Source of the DNA: Hyphomicrobiaceae bacterium
GTDB taxonomy: Bacteria > Pseudomonadota > Alphaproteobacteria > Rhizobiales > Hyphomicrobiaceae
Length of the DNA: 64,000 nt
Reading direction: 5' to 3'
Assembly (NCBI GenBank): GCA_016793635.1
Contig: JAEUMD010000003.1
Span: 62,001-126,000 of the forward strand
Below, piece after piece: positions 44,235 through 56,207 of this stretch; positions within the stretch are counted from its first letter, which is position 1, and every line of letters starts with the position of its first letter. The translations under genes were made by a program, and so were the position numbers. The notes beneath the pieces are model-generated. The model worked only from the letters and a program-made list of their open reading frames with translations, was not told the origin of the DNA and made no database searches.

Positions 44235-45040
44235 GTGCGCTTCTCCAGGCGACTGGCGAAGAAGGCGAGCGTTCCACCGAGAAGGCCGGTGATCAGCAGG
44301 TCGAAGCCCGGCACCATCAGGAATAGCGGCGGCTCGAGCAGAAGCCCGGCGACGATGGCAAGATAATCGGCCCGTTCCGTCGCGCCGGACAGCAGCGCAA
44401 GCAGAAAGTAGACCGGTGTCAGGAACAGCAACACGGCCGCGATGAGCGACGGCACCGTGCCCGCGAGCAGAAAGCCGGCTGCCGTGCCGACGAGGCTTGC
44501 GATCAACAGCCCCGTGCCGATGCCGATGAAGTAGTCGAAGCGGTGAAGCTCAGGCACGCGCGGCAGGCGTCGGTAGCCTTCCATCCAGGCGGTGACGGCG
44601 ATGAAATGCGCAGCGAGCAGCATGCCGGGCCGCGTGGCGCGCGGTCCCTTGAGATAGGGCGTCAGCAGCACGCACATCGGCACCAGACGGACACCCGTGA
44701 GCATGACGACCAGGGCGCCGCCCATCAGCGCGCCGCCGCGCGCGAGCTGATCGACCATCACCACCTGCGCCGGGAGCGCGAAGAACACCCCCATCATGAA
44801 GACCGCGTCGACGACGGTCAGCCCAGCATCGCGGGCAAGCGCACCGAATCCCGCTGCCGACGCCAGCAGGATCAATCCTGGCACCTCGAGCGCCACGGCG
44901 AGGCCCTTGCGGAACACGCCGAGGCGAGAGAGGCCGCGCCACCAGGCGTCGTCGCGGGCGGGGCGAGGCAGTTCATAATCGTCTGAGGGAAACACGATCG
45001 GTTTGCCGGTGAGCGGTTCGATACCCGCTTCTTTCCACAT
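44231..45040 (-). CDS. azlC: AzlC-family branched-chain amino acid transport subunit
   Basis: The 269-residue protein has a cytosolic N-terminal extension of about 45 residues, then the AzlC core: ASAAGFGALARDAGLTVVDAVFMMGVFFALPAQV, ARGGALMGGALVVMLTGVRLVPM, and later helices. With AzlD it forms an efflux transporter. The extended N-terminus is longer than in Bacillus AzlC. The ATG at 45040 has no strong Shine-Dalgarno. Confidence 0.88.
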   Translation of the reverse strand: MWKEAGIEPLTGKPIVFPSDDYELPRPARDDAWWRGLSRLGVFRKGLAVALEVPGLILLASAAGFGALARDAGLTVVDAVFMMGVFFALPAQVVMVDQLARGGALMGGALVVMLTGVRLVPMCVLLTPYLKGPRATRPGMLLAAHFIAVTAWMEGYRRLPRVPELHRFDYFIGIGTGLLIASLVGTAAGFLLAGTVPSLIAAVLLFLTPVYFLLALLSGATERADYLAIVAGLLLEPPLFLMVPGFDLLITGLLGGTLAFFASRLEKRT

Positions 45041-45255
45041 TTCTGGTCAGGCGACACGCGCCTTGTCGTCCCATGTGGTCATACTTTTGGGCCGGAAACA
45101 ACGTTCGGGGGGTGAGCGCATCATCGCTACGGCATCAGTTGCATTCCGCCGCCCGACGGCATACCGCCCGCTCGCCGACACTCGCCAGCAGAGCGCCCGC
45201 CGCGACGCTTGGCAAGCGCGACAAGTCAACGCGCCACAGCGAACAAAATGTACGA

Positions 45256-45282
45256 GGCCGGCCGCGAGGTCCGCGGCCGGCC
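45256..45282. terminator. Perfect GC-rich hairpin downstream of clpA
   Basis: GGCCGGCCGCG (45256-45266) and CGCGGCCGGCC (45272-45282) pair perfectly over 11 bases with a 5-base loop. It lies 35 bases past the clpA stop. On the minus strand it is followed by only a weak T patch (TCGTACATTTTG), so it may act as a modest terminator or 3'-end stabiliser. Confidence 0.6.
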
Positions 45283-45316
45283 CAATTTTCCATTGCGGTG
45301 GGGCTCGTCGAAGGAG

Positions 45317-47812
<2,496 letters not shown>

Positions 47813-47819
47813 TTATGCC

Positions 47820-48299
47820 TTACTCCTTCTCCATGGTGCATCTGAGCGGATGCTGATGCTGACGAGCGAAATCGGTCACAAGTGTGACCTTGGTTTCCGC
47901 GACCTCGAAAGTGTAAACTCCACAGATGCCGACGCCCTTGTGGTGCACGTGAAGCATGATGCGCGTGGCGTCCTCGCGCCCCTTGTTGAAGAACCGCTCC
48001 AGAACGTGCACCACGAACTCCATCGGGGTGTAGTCGTCGTTCAGAAGCAGGACTTTGTAGAGCGACGGTTTCTTCGTCTTCGGCCGCGTCTTGGTGACGA
48101 TGCCGGTGCGACCTTCGCCGTCACCATCGTTTTCGTTGCCGCCGCCGGTTCCGTTACCGCGCTTGCCAGGCTCGTCGTTCTTTCCGGCCAGACGCGCTCC
48201 CTCGACCGCCCGGACATCGGTGGCGGCAAGCCAGCCGGCTGAGCGAGCGGATGGACCTCGGCTGGGCGCAAGGCAGGTTTCGGATAGGGTGTGGCTCAT
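47820..48299 (-). CDS. clpS: ATP-dependent Clp protease adaptor protein ClpS
   Basis: The 159-residue protein's C-terminal 100 residues are classical Clp[21 protein letters not shown] (N-degron pocket with NDDYT and M), [12 protein letters not shown] and [10 protein letters not shown]. It delivers N-end-rule substrates to ClpA. About 60 residues of low-complexity, Gly/Asn/Asp-rich sequence precede the fold, longer than usual. The start is uncertain: ATG 48299 or 48335 (MHEQPIAE, 171 residues). It is immediately upstream of clpA in the same operon. Confidence 0.93.
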   Translation of the reverse strand: MSHTLSETCLAPSRGPSARSAGWLAATDVRAVEGARLAGKNDEPGKRGNGTGGGNENDGDGEGRTGIVTKTRPKTKKPSLYKVLLLNDDYTPMEFVVHVLERFFNKGREDATRIMLHVHHKGVGICGVYTFEVAETKVTLVTDFARQHQHPLRCTMEKE

Positions 48300-48564
48300 G
48301 TCTCTCGGCGGCTCAGCGATCGGTTGCTCATGCATGCCTCCGTGAGCACGTGCTCCGGAGGCTACTTCGCCCGGACATTCGGTAGATGCGTTCGCAGCGC
48401 AATCGTGTTGTAGCGAGAACCTGCGAGCGCGAATTATCGAGCGTTATTCGTTGAATGTACTGGACCCTCCTCCCCCTCGCAATCGGGCTGCGGCGAGCGC
48501 GCCAGCCTCCAATTCGAGCACTGCGCCAAAGAAGCCAGCAGATCATGTGGGGGGAGGAAGCGAC

Positions 48565-48594
48565 AAAAAAAGGCCCGGCGCGAACGCCGGGCCT
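48565..48594 (-). terminator. Rho-independent terminator of the phasin gene
   Basis: On the minus strand a 10-base GC-rich stem (48571-48580 with 48585-48594, loop CGAA) is followed by seven T. It lies about 28 bases past the phasin stop. The rest of the 48300-48621 spacer shows nothing else recognisable. Confidence 0.9.
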
Positions 48595-48621
48595 CAGAAA
48601 CTGCGGGACGAGAGCGGTAGC

Positions 48622-48966
48622 TCAGCGCTGGCCCTGCATCAGCTTCTCGACCGGGCGGTAGGCTTCCTTGGCGAGCTCGGCGTACATGCTGCCGATCTTG
48701 GTCATCTGGTGCATGTACTCGTCGTAGCTGCGCTTGACGTACTTCGTCTGGAGATCAACGACCTGCTCGACCGACTTGGCGCCGATGATCTTCTCGAACG
48801 TCGCCGTGCCATCTTCGAACGAGCGCTTCGTGTAGTCGCTCATTTCCGCGGCAATCGCCTGCCAGCTCTTGGTCATCTCGCTGAACAGCTTCATCGTCGT
48901 ATCCATGTTGGCCTGGCCGAGCTTCTGGATGTCCTCGAAGCCCTTGATGTCGAAACCCTTGATCAT
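48622..48966 (-). CDS. Phasin family protein
   Basis: The 114-residue, highly helical amphipathic protein (FEDIQKLGQANMDTTMKLFS, FEKIIGAKSVEQVVDLQTKYV) has the phasin family pattern. Phasins coat polyhydroxyalkanoate granules. The ATG at 48966 is chosen because upstream codons are not phasin-like. A strong terminator follows, and a CTGC-N3-GCA element lies 64 bases upstream of the start. Confidence 0.92.
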   Translation of the reverse strand: MIKGFDIKGFEDIQKLGQANMDTTMKLFSEMTKSWQAIAAEMSDYTKRSFEDGTATFEKIIGAKSVEQVVDLQTKYVKRSYDEYMHQMTKIGSMYAELAKEAYRPVEKLMQGQR

Positions 48967-49366
48967 GATCGTATCCTCGTGTTCGGGGGTGGACGCCTGG
49001 GCAGCGAACCGGCCGCCCTCAAGATAATGCTGCATTGCACAACCGCATGCCTCTTTAATAGGCGCAGCGCCGGAACGTTTCAAGTGAAAAATGTTGCAGC
49101 GCACAAAACTTTTGACGCACCCCCGCGCAGGGCCCGTCCGTCCGCCTTGACGTTCACGTTAACCATCTGTTTCCCGGAAGCTGCGAGATTCGTCGAAAAC
49201 GAGGCGGCGGACGCCAAAAAGCTGCCCGAAAACAATGGTTCGCTTCCCTGGTCATCGGGGCGGGGCACAATTGCCGCAAAAGGCATCATTGCCGCGGCCA
49301 GATTCCGGACAATTCAATCGGGATCGGACCGCCGGGCCTTCACTACAGGGATCGGGTGTCACTATC
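48967..49366. other. Divergent intergenic region between phasin and D,D-carboxypeptidase genes
   Basis: About 400 bases, less GC-rich around 49020-49120, with TGC/GCA-containing elements near 49030-49040 and 49094-49104. No supportable gene was seen. It should hold promoters for both divergent genes. Confidence 0.6.
49030..49040. promoter_or_regulatory. Candidate PhaR-type operator upstream of the phasin gene
   Basis: CTGC-ATT-GCAC is one base from the CTGC-N3/4-GCAG pattern described for the PHA regulator PhaR in alphaproteobacteria, which represses phasin genes. Position (about 65 bases upstream of the phasin ATG) fits an operator. Found by eye; binding not shown. Confidence 0.35.
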
Positions 49367-51145
49367 GTGAACGGCGATGCAAACTGGGCCTTGAACCGCG
49401 CGCATTTCGGCGCCGGCCGGCACTCCTTCGTTCGGGCGCTCATGGCGGTCCTCGGCGTTGCCATCGCGTCGCTGGGGGCGGCGAACGTTGCCTCGGCGGC
49501 CGAGCGGTCGGCCATGGTCATCGACGCCAATTCGGGTGCAGTGCTCTACGCCACCGATGCCGACGAGCCGCGCTATCCCGCCTCGCTCACCAAGATGATG
49601 ACGCTCTACATGGCGTTCGATCTCATCGAGAAGGGGCGCCTCAGCTATACAGACAAGATCACGATCAGCGCTCAGGCTGCCGCACAGCCGCCGTCCAAGC
49701 TCGAGCTCGAGCCGGGCGAGACGATAGCGGTTCGCGATGCGGTCCGCGCGCTTGTCACCAAGTCGGCCAACGACATCGCGGTCGCTCTCGCCGAGCACAT
49801 CGCCGGCAGCGAGCCGAACTTCGCCCGCCTGATGACGCAAAAGGCGCGCGAGATCGGCATGAGCCGCACGACATTCAAAAACGCATCCGGCCTGCCGAAC
49901 GACGAGCAGAAGACCACCGCTCGCGACATGCTGACGTTGGCGTTGCGCCTGCAGGACGACTTCCCGAGCCACTACGCCGTGTTCTCGACCAAGAGCTTCA
50001 CCTACAAGGGCTCGAGCTTCCGCAGTCACAACACGCTGCTCTATCACTATCAGGGCACCGACGGCGTCAAAACCGGATATACCCGCGCCTCGGGCTTCAA
50101 TCTCGTCAGCTCCGTGCGCCGCGATGGCCGCCATCTGGTCGCAGCCGTATTCGGCGGCAACACGGCCGGCAGCCGCAACGCGCAGATGCGCGCGATGCTC
50201 GACCGCGCTTTCGCCAAAGCCTCGACCAAGCGCACGCGGCGCAAGGAGCCTCTGCTCGTCGCCAATCCCGCCCCTGCCAAGCGTCCGCAACCGGCGGCAT
50301 GGGCGACGACGGTCGCCGACAAGGCCAGTCCGGCGGAGAAGCCGGCGGCCAAAGCACAACCGAGGAAGGCGAGTGAGCCGCAGGTCGCTCAATTGCCGGA
50401 GAAGCCGGCGCCAGCCCCTGCGTCAGCACCCGCCGAGCCCCAAGCCGCGTCAGATCTGTCGTCGCGCATCGCCGTTGCGCGCGTCCGCCCGGTGATGCTC
50501 GACACGATCGTCGAAGGCGGCGCCGAGACCCGCACGGCATCGCAGGTGAATGGCGCGATCGTGCCGCACTCGCCCGCGGCTCCGCCGGCCCTGCGCGACA
50601 CCCAACCGGCGCCAACGGAGACGGCGACGTCAAACACGGCGTCCAACGAAGTCGCTCTCGGCCGTGCGCCATCGACCCTGCATGAGCAGTTGGCCCGAAT
50701 TCTCGCCAGCAATGGGCATGGCGGCAATGGCAACGGTTCGGCGATGGCGGCTGCCGCGGCGCCCACTCCGCAGCCCCCGACCTATAATCTGCGCGGCCCG
50801 GTGGATTCCCCGGCCGAAGGCTCGTCGCAGGCACCGGCCGCCGCGTCTGCGGGCACAATGCGCCTAGCCGCCACCTCGCCCGCCGCGCGCGGATCGCATG
50901 GCGGCTTCATGGTGCAGGTGGGCGCCTTCAACAGCGCCGAGGAAGCGGCGCGCCAGTTGAAGTCCGTCCGCGATCAGTTCTCCGGTCTGCTCGCTGCCGC
51001 AGAGAACGTTACCGAGCCGGTCGCAAAAGGTGACCGGCAGTTCTATCGCGCCCGCTTCGCCGGATTCGATCAGCCGCGCGCCACCGAGGTCTGCCACGAG
51101 CTGCGCCGCCGCTCGATCGATTGCTTGGTTGCTCGCGGACAGTAG
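49367..51145 (+). CDS. D-alanyl-D-alanine carboxypeptidase (PBP5/DacA type) with C-terminal SPOR domain
   Basis: The 592-residue protein has a signal region (VRALMAVLGVAIASLGAANV) and the penicillin-binding peptidase S11 domain with S73-x-x-K76 (SLTK), S133-A-N135 and K235-T-G237. About 220 residues of Ala/Pro/Ser linker follow. A C-terminal SPOR domain (GGFMVQVGAFNSAEEAARQL ... FAGFDQPRATEVCHEL) would bind denuded septal peptidoglycan. Start is GTG 49367; ATG 49442 would shorten the signal peptide's basic region. Confidence 0.93.
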   Translation: MNGDANWALNRAHFGAGRHSFVRALMAVLGVAIASLGAANVASAAERSAMVIDANSGAVLYATDADEPRYPASLTKMMTLYMAFDLIEKGRLSYTDKITISAQAAAQPPSKLELEPGETIAVRDAVRALVTKSANDIAVALAEHIAGSEPNFARLMTQKAREIGMSRTTFKNASGLPNDEQKTTARDMLTLALRLQDDFPSHYAVFSTKSFTYKGSSFRSHNTLLYHYQGTDGVKTGYTRASGFNLVSSVRRDGRHLVAAVFGGNTAGSRNAQMRAMLDRAFAKASTKRTRRKEPLLVANPAPAKRPQPAAWATTVADKASPAEKPAAKAQPRKASEPQVAQLPEKPAPAPASAPAEPQAASDLSSRIAVARVRPVMLDTIVEGGAETRTASQVNGAIVPHSPAAPPALRDTQPAPTETATSNTASNEVALGRAPSTLHEQLARILASNGHGGNGNGSAMAAAAAPTPQPPTYNLRGPVDSPAEGSSQAPAAASAGTMRLAATSPAARGSHGGFMVQVGAFNSAEEAARQLKSVRDQFSGLLAAAENVTEPVAKGDRQFYRARFAGFDQPRATEVCHELRRRSIDCLVARGQ

Positions 51146-51242
51146 CCACACCGTCGCCGCGCGCTTTTTGGCGAGCCGACACCCGTCTCCAGGGTGCGTT
51201 TCATCGTGAGCGCATTTGCCTCGAGCCCATGACCGACGGGTC

Positions 51243-51941
51243 TCACTTGAGCTTTTCGAGCAGCACGCCCTTCGCTTCGTTGATCTTGGCGGCGAGATAG
51301 GTCGAGCCGCCGCGGTCGGGATGCAGCCGCAACATCAGCTCGCGGTGTGCCTGGCGGACATCCTCGCGCGTTGCGCCGCGCGACAGCCCCAGGATCTCAT
51401 AGGCTTCTTCCACCGACATGCGCCCATCCGGCGCGCTCGCCATGCGCTCTTCACCGCGCGCCACGTCCTCGCGCCAGGTCGGGTGGCGATGATCGAGGTA
51501 GACCTCCAGGATCTGCGCCGACTGTTGGTCGGTCAATCGGCAGTCCTGCCACAGCAGCGCCAGTTCCTCCGCCGCGAGGCTTTCAATGGCACGTCCCGAG
51601 AACAGGCCGCGCGTCACGGTTCCACTGATGCGCCCGGTGTCGTGCTCCAACTCCATCTCGAGATGATCGGTGACGACGCGCGATGTTTGCCCGCTCGAGC
51701 GGGTGGTGCGCCGCGAGGCGAGGCCGAAACCGTCACCCAGAAGCCAGAGCCCCAGCATCGCGGCGGGCATCGAAAGCGCCGCCACCCCGCGAACCGCGAG
51801 CAGCACCGCCACCGCGATCATTGCCGCGCCAACCCCGCGCTTGATGTTGCGCGCGAGCCGCGCCGGGCTGGCAGTGGTGAAGCGGTTGACGAGCACGAGC
51901 ACGACGGCGAGCGCAAGGAGCCCGAGAATGAACGCCTGCAT
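51243..51941 (-). CDS. J-domain (DnaJ-like) membrane protein
   Basis: The 232-residue protein has two N-terminal membrane helices, a helical middle region, and a C-terminal J-domain with EAYEILGLSRGATREDVRQA and the HPD motif at 207-209 (RLHPDRGG). This C-terminal J-domain layout is the DjlA/TIM14-like type. It should recruit DnaK to the membrane. Its ATG overlaps the stop of the VWA-like gene by one base (TGATG), so the two are co-translated. Confidence 0.9.
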   Translation of the reverse strand: MQAFILGLLALAVVLVLVNRFTTASPARLARNIKRGVGAAMIAVAVLLAVRGVAALSMPAAMLGLWLLGDGFGLASRRTTRSSGQTSRVVTDHLEMELEHDTGRISGTVTRGLFSGRAIESLAAEELALLWQDCRLTDQQSAQILEVYLDHRHPTWREDVARGEERMASAPDGRMSVEEAYEILGLSRGATREDVRQAHRELMLRLHPDRGGSTYLAAKINEAKGVLLEKLK

Positions 51942-52771
51942 CAGCCGCGGCCCTCCGATGCCGACCGCGGCAGCGGCAGCGACGCGAGCAGGCGCCGTGC
52001 CCCCTCGGCACCGTTCCCCTGCGTCAGCCGTTCCAGTGCTGCACGCCCGCCCGCCGCGTAGACGGCGACGGCCGCAAGCAGCTCGCGCAATTGCGCGGCG
52101 GCGCCAGCATCGAAGCGGCACCACGCGCCATTCGTGAGGCGCGCGATCTCACGGAAAGCCCGCTCCGCGACCCCGTCACGCCCCTCCTGGAACAGGAAAA
52201 CCGGCACGCCGAGCAAGGCCAACTCGCCCGCGCGACCGCACAAATCGTCGACGGCCTCCTCCATGCAGTCGCCGACGTAGACGAGCGCGTTGACACGCTT
52301 CTTCTCGGCCTCGCTACGGGTGTGCGACAACACCTTGCCGATCTGCGTGTATCCGCCCTGGCACGACACCGTCGACATGAGGCGCGCGAGCGCATCGGGG
52401 TCCGACACCCAGCGCGAGGCACGGCATTCACCGGCACCGCGGAAGTAGACGAGCTGCACGTCGAGCCCGCCGACCGCCTTGACGGCACCGAACATCTCGG
52501 CCTGCAGGGCCAGCGCCATGTCCCATGTCGGTTGACGGCTCATCGTCGCATCCATGGCGAAGACGAGACGGCCATTGCCCGTCGCCGCTTCCGCCGGCCG
52601 GCTTCGCATCCGCTTGACGAAGTCGCTGACCTCGGCGTCGCTCGAGCGCTCGACCGCCAGTGGCGCCGTGCCCGTCGCGGGGGAGACGGGATGAGAGCGG
52701 CGCACCACTCCGTCAGCGACCGGCCGTGGCATCGCGGTCGGCTTGTGAGATGGTTTCTCGTCCTTGCTCAT
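51941..52771 (-). CDS. VWA-like (vWFA fold) protein coupled to a J-domain protein
   Basis: The 276-residue protein has a von Willebrand factor A-like fold: GRLVFAMDATMSRQPTWDMA in the MIDAS-like first strand, GLDVQLVYFRGAGECRAS, and ALVYVGDCMEEAVDDL. The canonical DxSxS MIDAS reads DATMS, so metal binding may still be possible. It has no membrane helix and a Pro/Ala-rich N-terminus. It is translationally coupled to the J-domain gene. Function is unknown; an adaptor for the membrane chaperone is an inference. Confidence 0.82.
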   Translation of the reverse strand: MSKDEKPSHKPTAMPRPVADGVVRRSHPVSPATGTAPLAVERSSDAEVSDFVKRMRSRPAEAATGNGRLVFAMDATMSRQPTWDMALALQAEMFGAVKAVGGLDVQLVYFRGAGECRASRWVSDPDALARLMSTVSCQGGYTQIGKVLSHTRSEAEKKRVNALVYVGDCMEEAVDDLCGRAGELALLGVPVFLFQEGRDGVAERAFREIARLTNGAWCRFDAGAAAQLRELLAAVAVYAAGGRAALERLTQGNGAEGARRLLASLPLPRSASEGRG

Positions 52772-52967
52772 CGAACGGCCCGGTTCCCGTACTCGGCGCC
52801 TGCACTTGCAGATGGAGCCTGTGGCGCACTGCGCACCCAACAACATGGCGACGCCGCATGTCCGGCGCAACGCGGTCGTGTTCGGCGTGATGCGAGCGAC
52901 GGCACGGGCTCACTGGCCTGTGTCTGACGGCGATCACTCCATCCCCGCCCCCGTCATCCCCGCCCCG

Positions 52968-55900
52968 TCAATCGCGCGACAGGAGATCGTAATTGCCGCC
53001 CGTCGCCGTGATGTCCGTGGTGCGCACGCGCTCCGTCATCAGCGCCCGCAGCATGTGCGGACCGCCCGCTTTCGGCCCGGTTCCCGAAAGCCCCTCGCCG
53101 CCAAACGGCTGGACACCGGGTACCGCGCCGATCTGATTGCGGTTGACGTAGAGATTGCCGACCCGGGCATGCTCGGCCACGTGGTCCGCCACCGCTTCGA
53201 TCCGGCTGTGCAGCGACATCGTCAGTCCGTAGCCGACCGCATTGATCTCGCCGATCACCTCGTCGAGCCTGCCGCGCGCATAGCGCACGACGTGCAGCAC
53301 GGGTCCGAACACCTCGCCGCCGATGTCGCCGAGCCGCGACACCTCGTAGATCGCCGGCGTGACGAAGGTTCCCGGCCGGCACTCGTTCGGCAGCGGTAGA
53401 TCGACCAACTTCTTATGGCCACGCGACATCCGCAGCTTGTGCCCTTCGACCGTGTCCTGCGCCTGCTCCTCGATCAGCGGGCCGATGTCGGTCGCCGGGT
53501 CGAGCGGATCGCCGAGATCGAGCGCCTCGGTGGCGCCGACGAGCATATCGATCACGCGCGGCGCAATCTCCTCCTGCACGTACAGAATACGAGCCGCCGA
53601 GCAGCGCTGCCCGGCGCTGTCGAAGGCGGACCGAACACAGTCGCGCACCACCTGCTCGGGCAGGGCGGAGGAGTCCGCGATCATCGCATTGACGCCACCG
53701 GTCTCCGCGATGAACGGAACGAGGGCGCCGCGCCGCCCAGCGAGTGTGCGCTGAATCGACCAGGCCGTCTCGACCGATCCCGTGAACACGACCCCCTTGA
53801 TCCGCTTGTCGCCGACCAGCATGGCGCCGATGTCGCCTGCTCCGGGCAGCAGTTGGAGACAATCCGGCGGAACGCCAGCCTCGTGCAGCAGCAGCACGGC
53901 CGCGTGTGCGACGAGTGGACTTTGCTCAGCCGGCTTGGCGACGACGGGATTGCCGGCCGCGAGCGACGCCGCGATTTGCCCGGTGAAGATCGCCAGCGGG
54001 AAGTTCCACGGGCTGATCGCCGCGATGGGCCCGCGTCCACGCAGCGAAAGCGTGTTCACCTCACCCGTGGGCCCGGGCAACCGCAGCGGCTCTCCGAGCG
54101 TGCGGCGTGCTTCGCTCGCGTAATAGCGCAGGAAATCGACAGCCTCGCGCACCTCGGCGTGGGCGTTCTCGAGTGTGCGTCCCGTCTCGCGCACGATCAA
54201 CGCGATGAGCTTCGCGCGGTCGCGCATGTACATGCGAGCGGCAGCGTCGAGCACTTCGGCCCGGCGCGCCGACGGTGTCATATCCCAGGAATGAGCGGCC
54301 ACCGTCGCCTTGGCGAGCGCCGCTTCCACCTGCGCGGCGTTCGCAACGTGAACCTCACCGAGCCGCTCGCGTCGGTCGTGCGGACAAAGCGCCAGGCGCG
54401 CAGGTGCCGAAGCCTCGACGGCACCGCCAATGATCGGCGCGGCAATGAATGGCTGTTTCTGTAGCGCAGCGCGTACCTCGCCGAGAAGGCCGTCGCGCAC
54501 CGCCGGCTCGGCGATCGCCAATCCCTCGGCGACGTCGCGGGCGGTCAGAAGAATGCTGCGTGGCCTCGGCAGCCGGAGCGATGCTTCGATGCGGGCCTTG
54601 CCGCCATCCGTCCATTCCGCGGCGAGCGCCTGCACCGGATCGGCGACGATTTCGTCCACCGTCGTCGCCGCGTCCGATATGCGATGCACGAACGAGGAGT
54701 TGGCACCGTTCTCGAGCAGACGGCGAACGAGATAAGCGAGCAAATCCTCGTGCTCGCCGACGGGCGCATAGATCCGGGCCTGACGGCCGAGCTTGCCTTC
54801 GCCGACCACCTCCGCGTAGAGCGCCTCGCCCATGCCGTGTAGCCGCTGGAATTCGAACGGCGCGGCGCCGGCGATCGCGTGAACGGCGGCGAGCGACTGA
54901 GCGTTGTGGGTGGCGAGTGCCGGATAGAACGCCTCACGGTAGGCGAGGAGGTAGCGGGCCGCGGCGAGGTAGGAGAGATCGGTGTGGGCCTTGCGCGTCA
55001 GCACAGGGTAATCGGCAAGACCACGCTCCTGCGCCCATTTGATCTCGCTGTCCCAATAGGCGCCCTTGACGAGACGCACTGGAATGCGCTTGCCCGTCGC
55101 TTCCGAGATCTGCCGCAACCAGCGCAGCACGGGCATGGCGCGGCGCGAGTATGCCTGAACGGCGATGCCGAGCCCCTGCCATCCGTCGAGCGCGGGGTTG
55201 GCGAGAGTCGCGGCGAAGCTCTTGAGCTCGATGTCGAGCCGGTCCTGTTCCTCGGCGTCGATTGTGATGGTGACGCCGCGTTCGCGCGCCGCCCGCGCCA
55301 GTGTCAACAGCCGTGGCTCGAGCTCGTCGGTCAACCGGCGCTCCTTGCCCGGCTCGAATCGCGGATGGATCGCCGACAGTTTCACCGAAATGTTCGGCCG
55401 GGCCGTGAGTGCATCCGCATGGCTGCCGCCAGTGAAGCGTCCGGCCGCCGCGCCGACTGCTTCGATCGCGTGCATATAGCGGTCGAAGTATCGTTTGGCG
55501 TCGGCGTCGCTGCGTGCCGCCTCGCCGAGCATGTCGTAGGACAGGCGATAGCCCTTCGCTTCCCATGACGCGGCGCGCCTGATCGCCTGCTCGATGGAGC
55601 GGCCGAGCACGAACTGGTCACCGAGCAGCTTCACCGCACGGCGCAACGCCTGGCGAATAACCCCTTCGCCGGACCGCGCCACCATGCGCTTGATGGTGTC
55701 GAGCGGCGAGGCGCCGTCCGCCGATCCGAATCGTACGACCTTGCCGGTCAGCATCAGCCCGAAGGTGGAGGCGTTGACGAACGTACTGGCCGAAGCGCCG
55801 AGGTGCCGTGCCCACTGGCCCTCGCCGATCTTCTCGGCGATCAGCTTGTCGGCCGTGTCCGCGTCGGGAATGCGCAGCAGCGCTTCCGCCAGACAGAGCA

Positions 55901-56207
55901 GGATGACGCCTTCCTCGCTCGACAGGCCATACTCGCGCATGAAGGCATCGACGCCGCCGGCACTGCCTTGCCCGGACCGCATCGCGACGACGAGACGCCG
56001 CGCGATCTCGGCAGTGCGCCGCGCCTCGTCCTCGGTGTAGGCGGCGCGCTCGACGAGCATGCCGACGAGGCGCGCCTCGTCGATGAGATGGAACGCGGAG
56101 ATCTCCTCGCGCTGCGGCAGGCGAGCCGAAGCCCCCGCGTCCGCCGCGCTCGGCTTCGCCGCGTCTTGTCTGTCCGCGTCCGCGGCTGCCCTGGCCTTCA
56201 GTCCCAA
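52968..56207 (-). CDS. putA: Bifunctional proline dehydrogenase / L-glutamate gamma-semialdehyde dehydrogenase PutA
   Basis: The 1079-residue protein has an N-terminal PRODH arch, an FAD-binding PRODH barrel (SYDMLGEAARSDADAKRY, NISVKLSAIHPRFE, VKGAYWDSEIK, YPVLTRKAHTDLSY) and a C-terminal aldehyde dehydrogenase (ISPWNFPLAIFTGQ, FTGSVETAW, FIAETGGVNAMI, catalytic Cys in AGQRCSAAR). It converts proline to glutamate. The N-terminus lacks the ribbon-helix-helix DNA-binding domain, so it is not the autogenous repressor form. Confidence 0.97.
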   Translation of the reverse strand: MGLKARAAADADRQDAAKPSAADAGASARLPQREEISAFHLIDEARLVGMLVERAAYTEDEARRTAEIARRLVVAMRSGQGSAGGVDAFMREYGLSSEEGVILLCLAEALLRIPDADTADKLIAEKIGEGQWARHLGASASTFVNASTFGLMLTGKVVRFGSADGASPLDTIKRMVARSGEGVIRQALRRAVKLLGDQFVLGRSIEQAIRRAASWEAKGYRLSYDMLGEAARSDADAKRYFDRYMHAIEAVGAAAGRFTGGSHADALTARPNISVKLSAIHPRFEPGKERRLTDELEPRLLTLARAARERGVTITIDAEEQDRLDIELKSFAATLANPALDGWQGLGIAVQAYSRRAMPVLRWLRQISEATGKRIPVRLVKGAYWDSEIKWAQERGLADYPVLTRKAHTDLSYLAAARYLLAYREAFYPALATHNAQSLAAVHAIAGAAPFEFQRLHGMGEALYAEVVGEGKLGRQARIYAPVGEHEDLLAYLVRRLLENGANSSFVHRISDAATTVDEIVADPVQALAAEWTDGGKARIEASLRLPRPRSILLTARDVAEGLAIAEPAVRDGLLGEVRAALQKQPFIAAPIIGGAVEASAPARLALCPHDRRERLGEVHVANAAQVEAALAKATVAAHSWDMTPSARRAEVLDAAARMYMRDRAKLIALIVRETGRTLENAHAEVREAVDFLRYYASEARRTLGEPLRLPGPTGEVNTLSLRGRGPIAAISPWNFPLAIFTGQIAASLAAGNPVVAKPAEQSPLVAHAAVLLLHEAGVPPDCLQLLPGAGDIGAMLVGDKRIKGVVFTGSVETAWSIQRTLAGRRGALVPFIAETGGVNAMIADSSALPEQVVRDCVRSAFDSAGQRCSAARILYVQEEIAPRVIDMLVGATEALDLGDPLDPATDIGPLIEEQAQDTVEGHKLRMSRGHKKLVDLPLPNECRPGTFVTPAIYEVSRLGDIGGEVFGPVLHVVRYARGRLDEVIGEINAVGYGLTMSLHSRIEAVADHVAEHARVGNLYVNRNQIGAVPGVQPFGGEGLSGTGPKAGGPHMLRALMTERVRTTDITATGGNYDLLSRD

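Noticed and set aside
48451-50376. A 641-codon plus-strand open frame
   Set aside because: It runs antisense through the phasin and its terminator and then out of frame through the D,D-carboxypeptidase, both of which are well supported.
51941-52771. Reading the VWA-like/DnaJ-like pair as a MoxR-VWA or anti-phage defence module
   Set aside because: No AAA+ MoxR ATPase, nuclease or other effector is adjacent; the neighbours are housekeeping genes.
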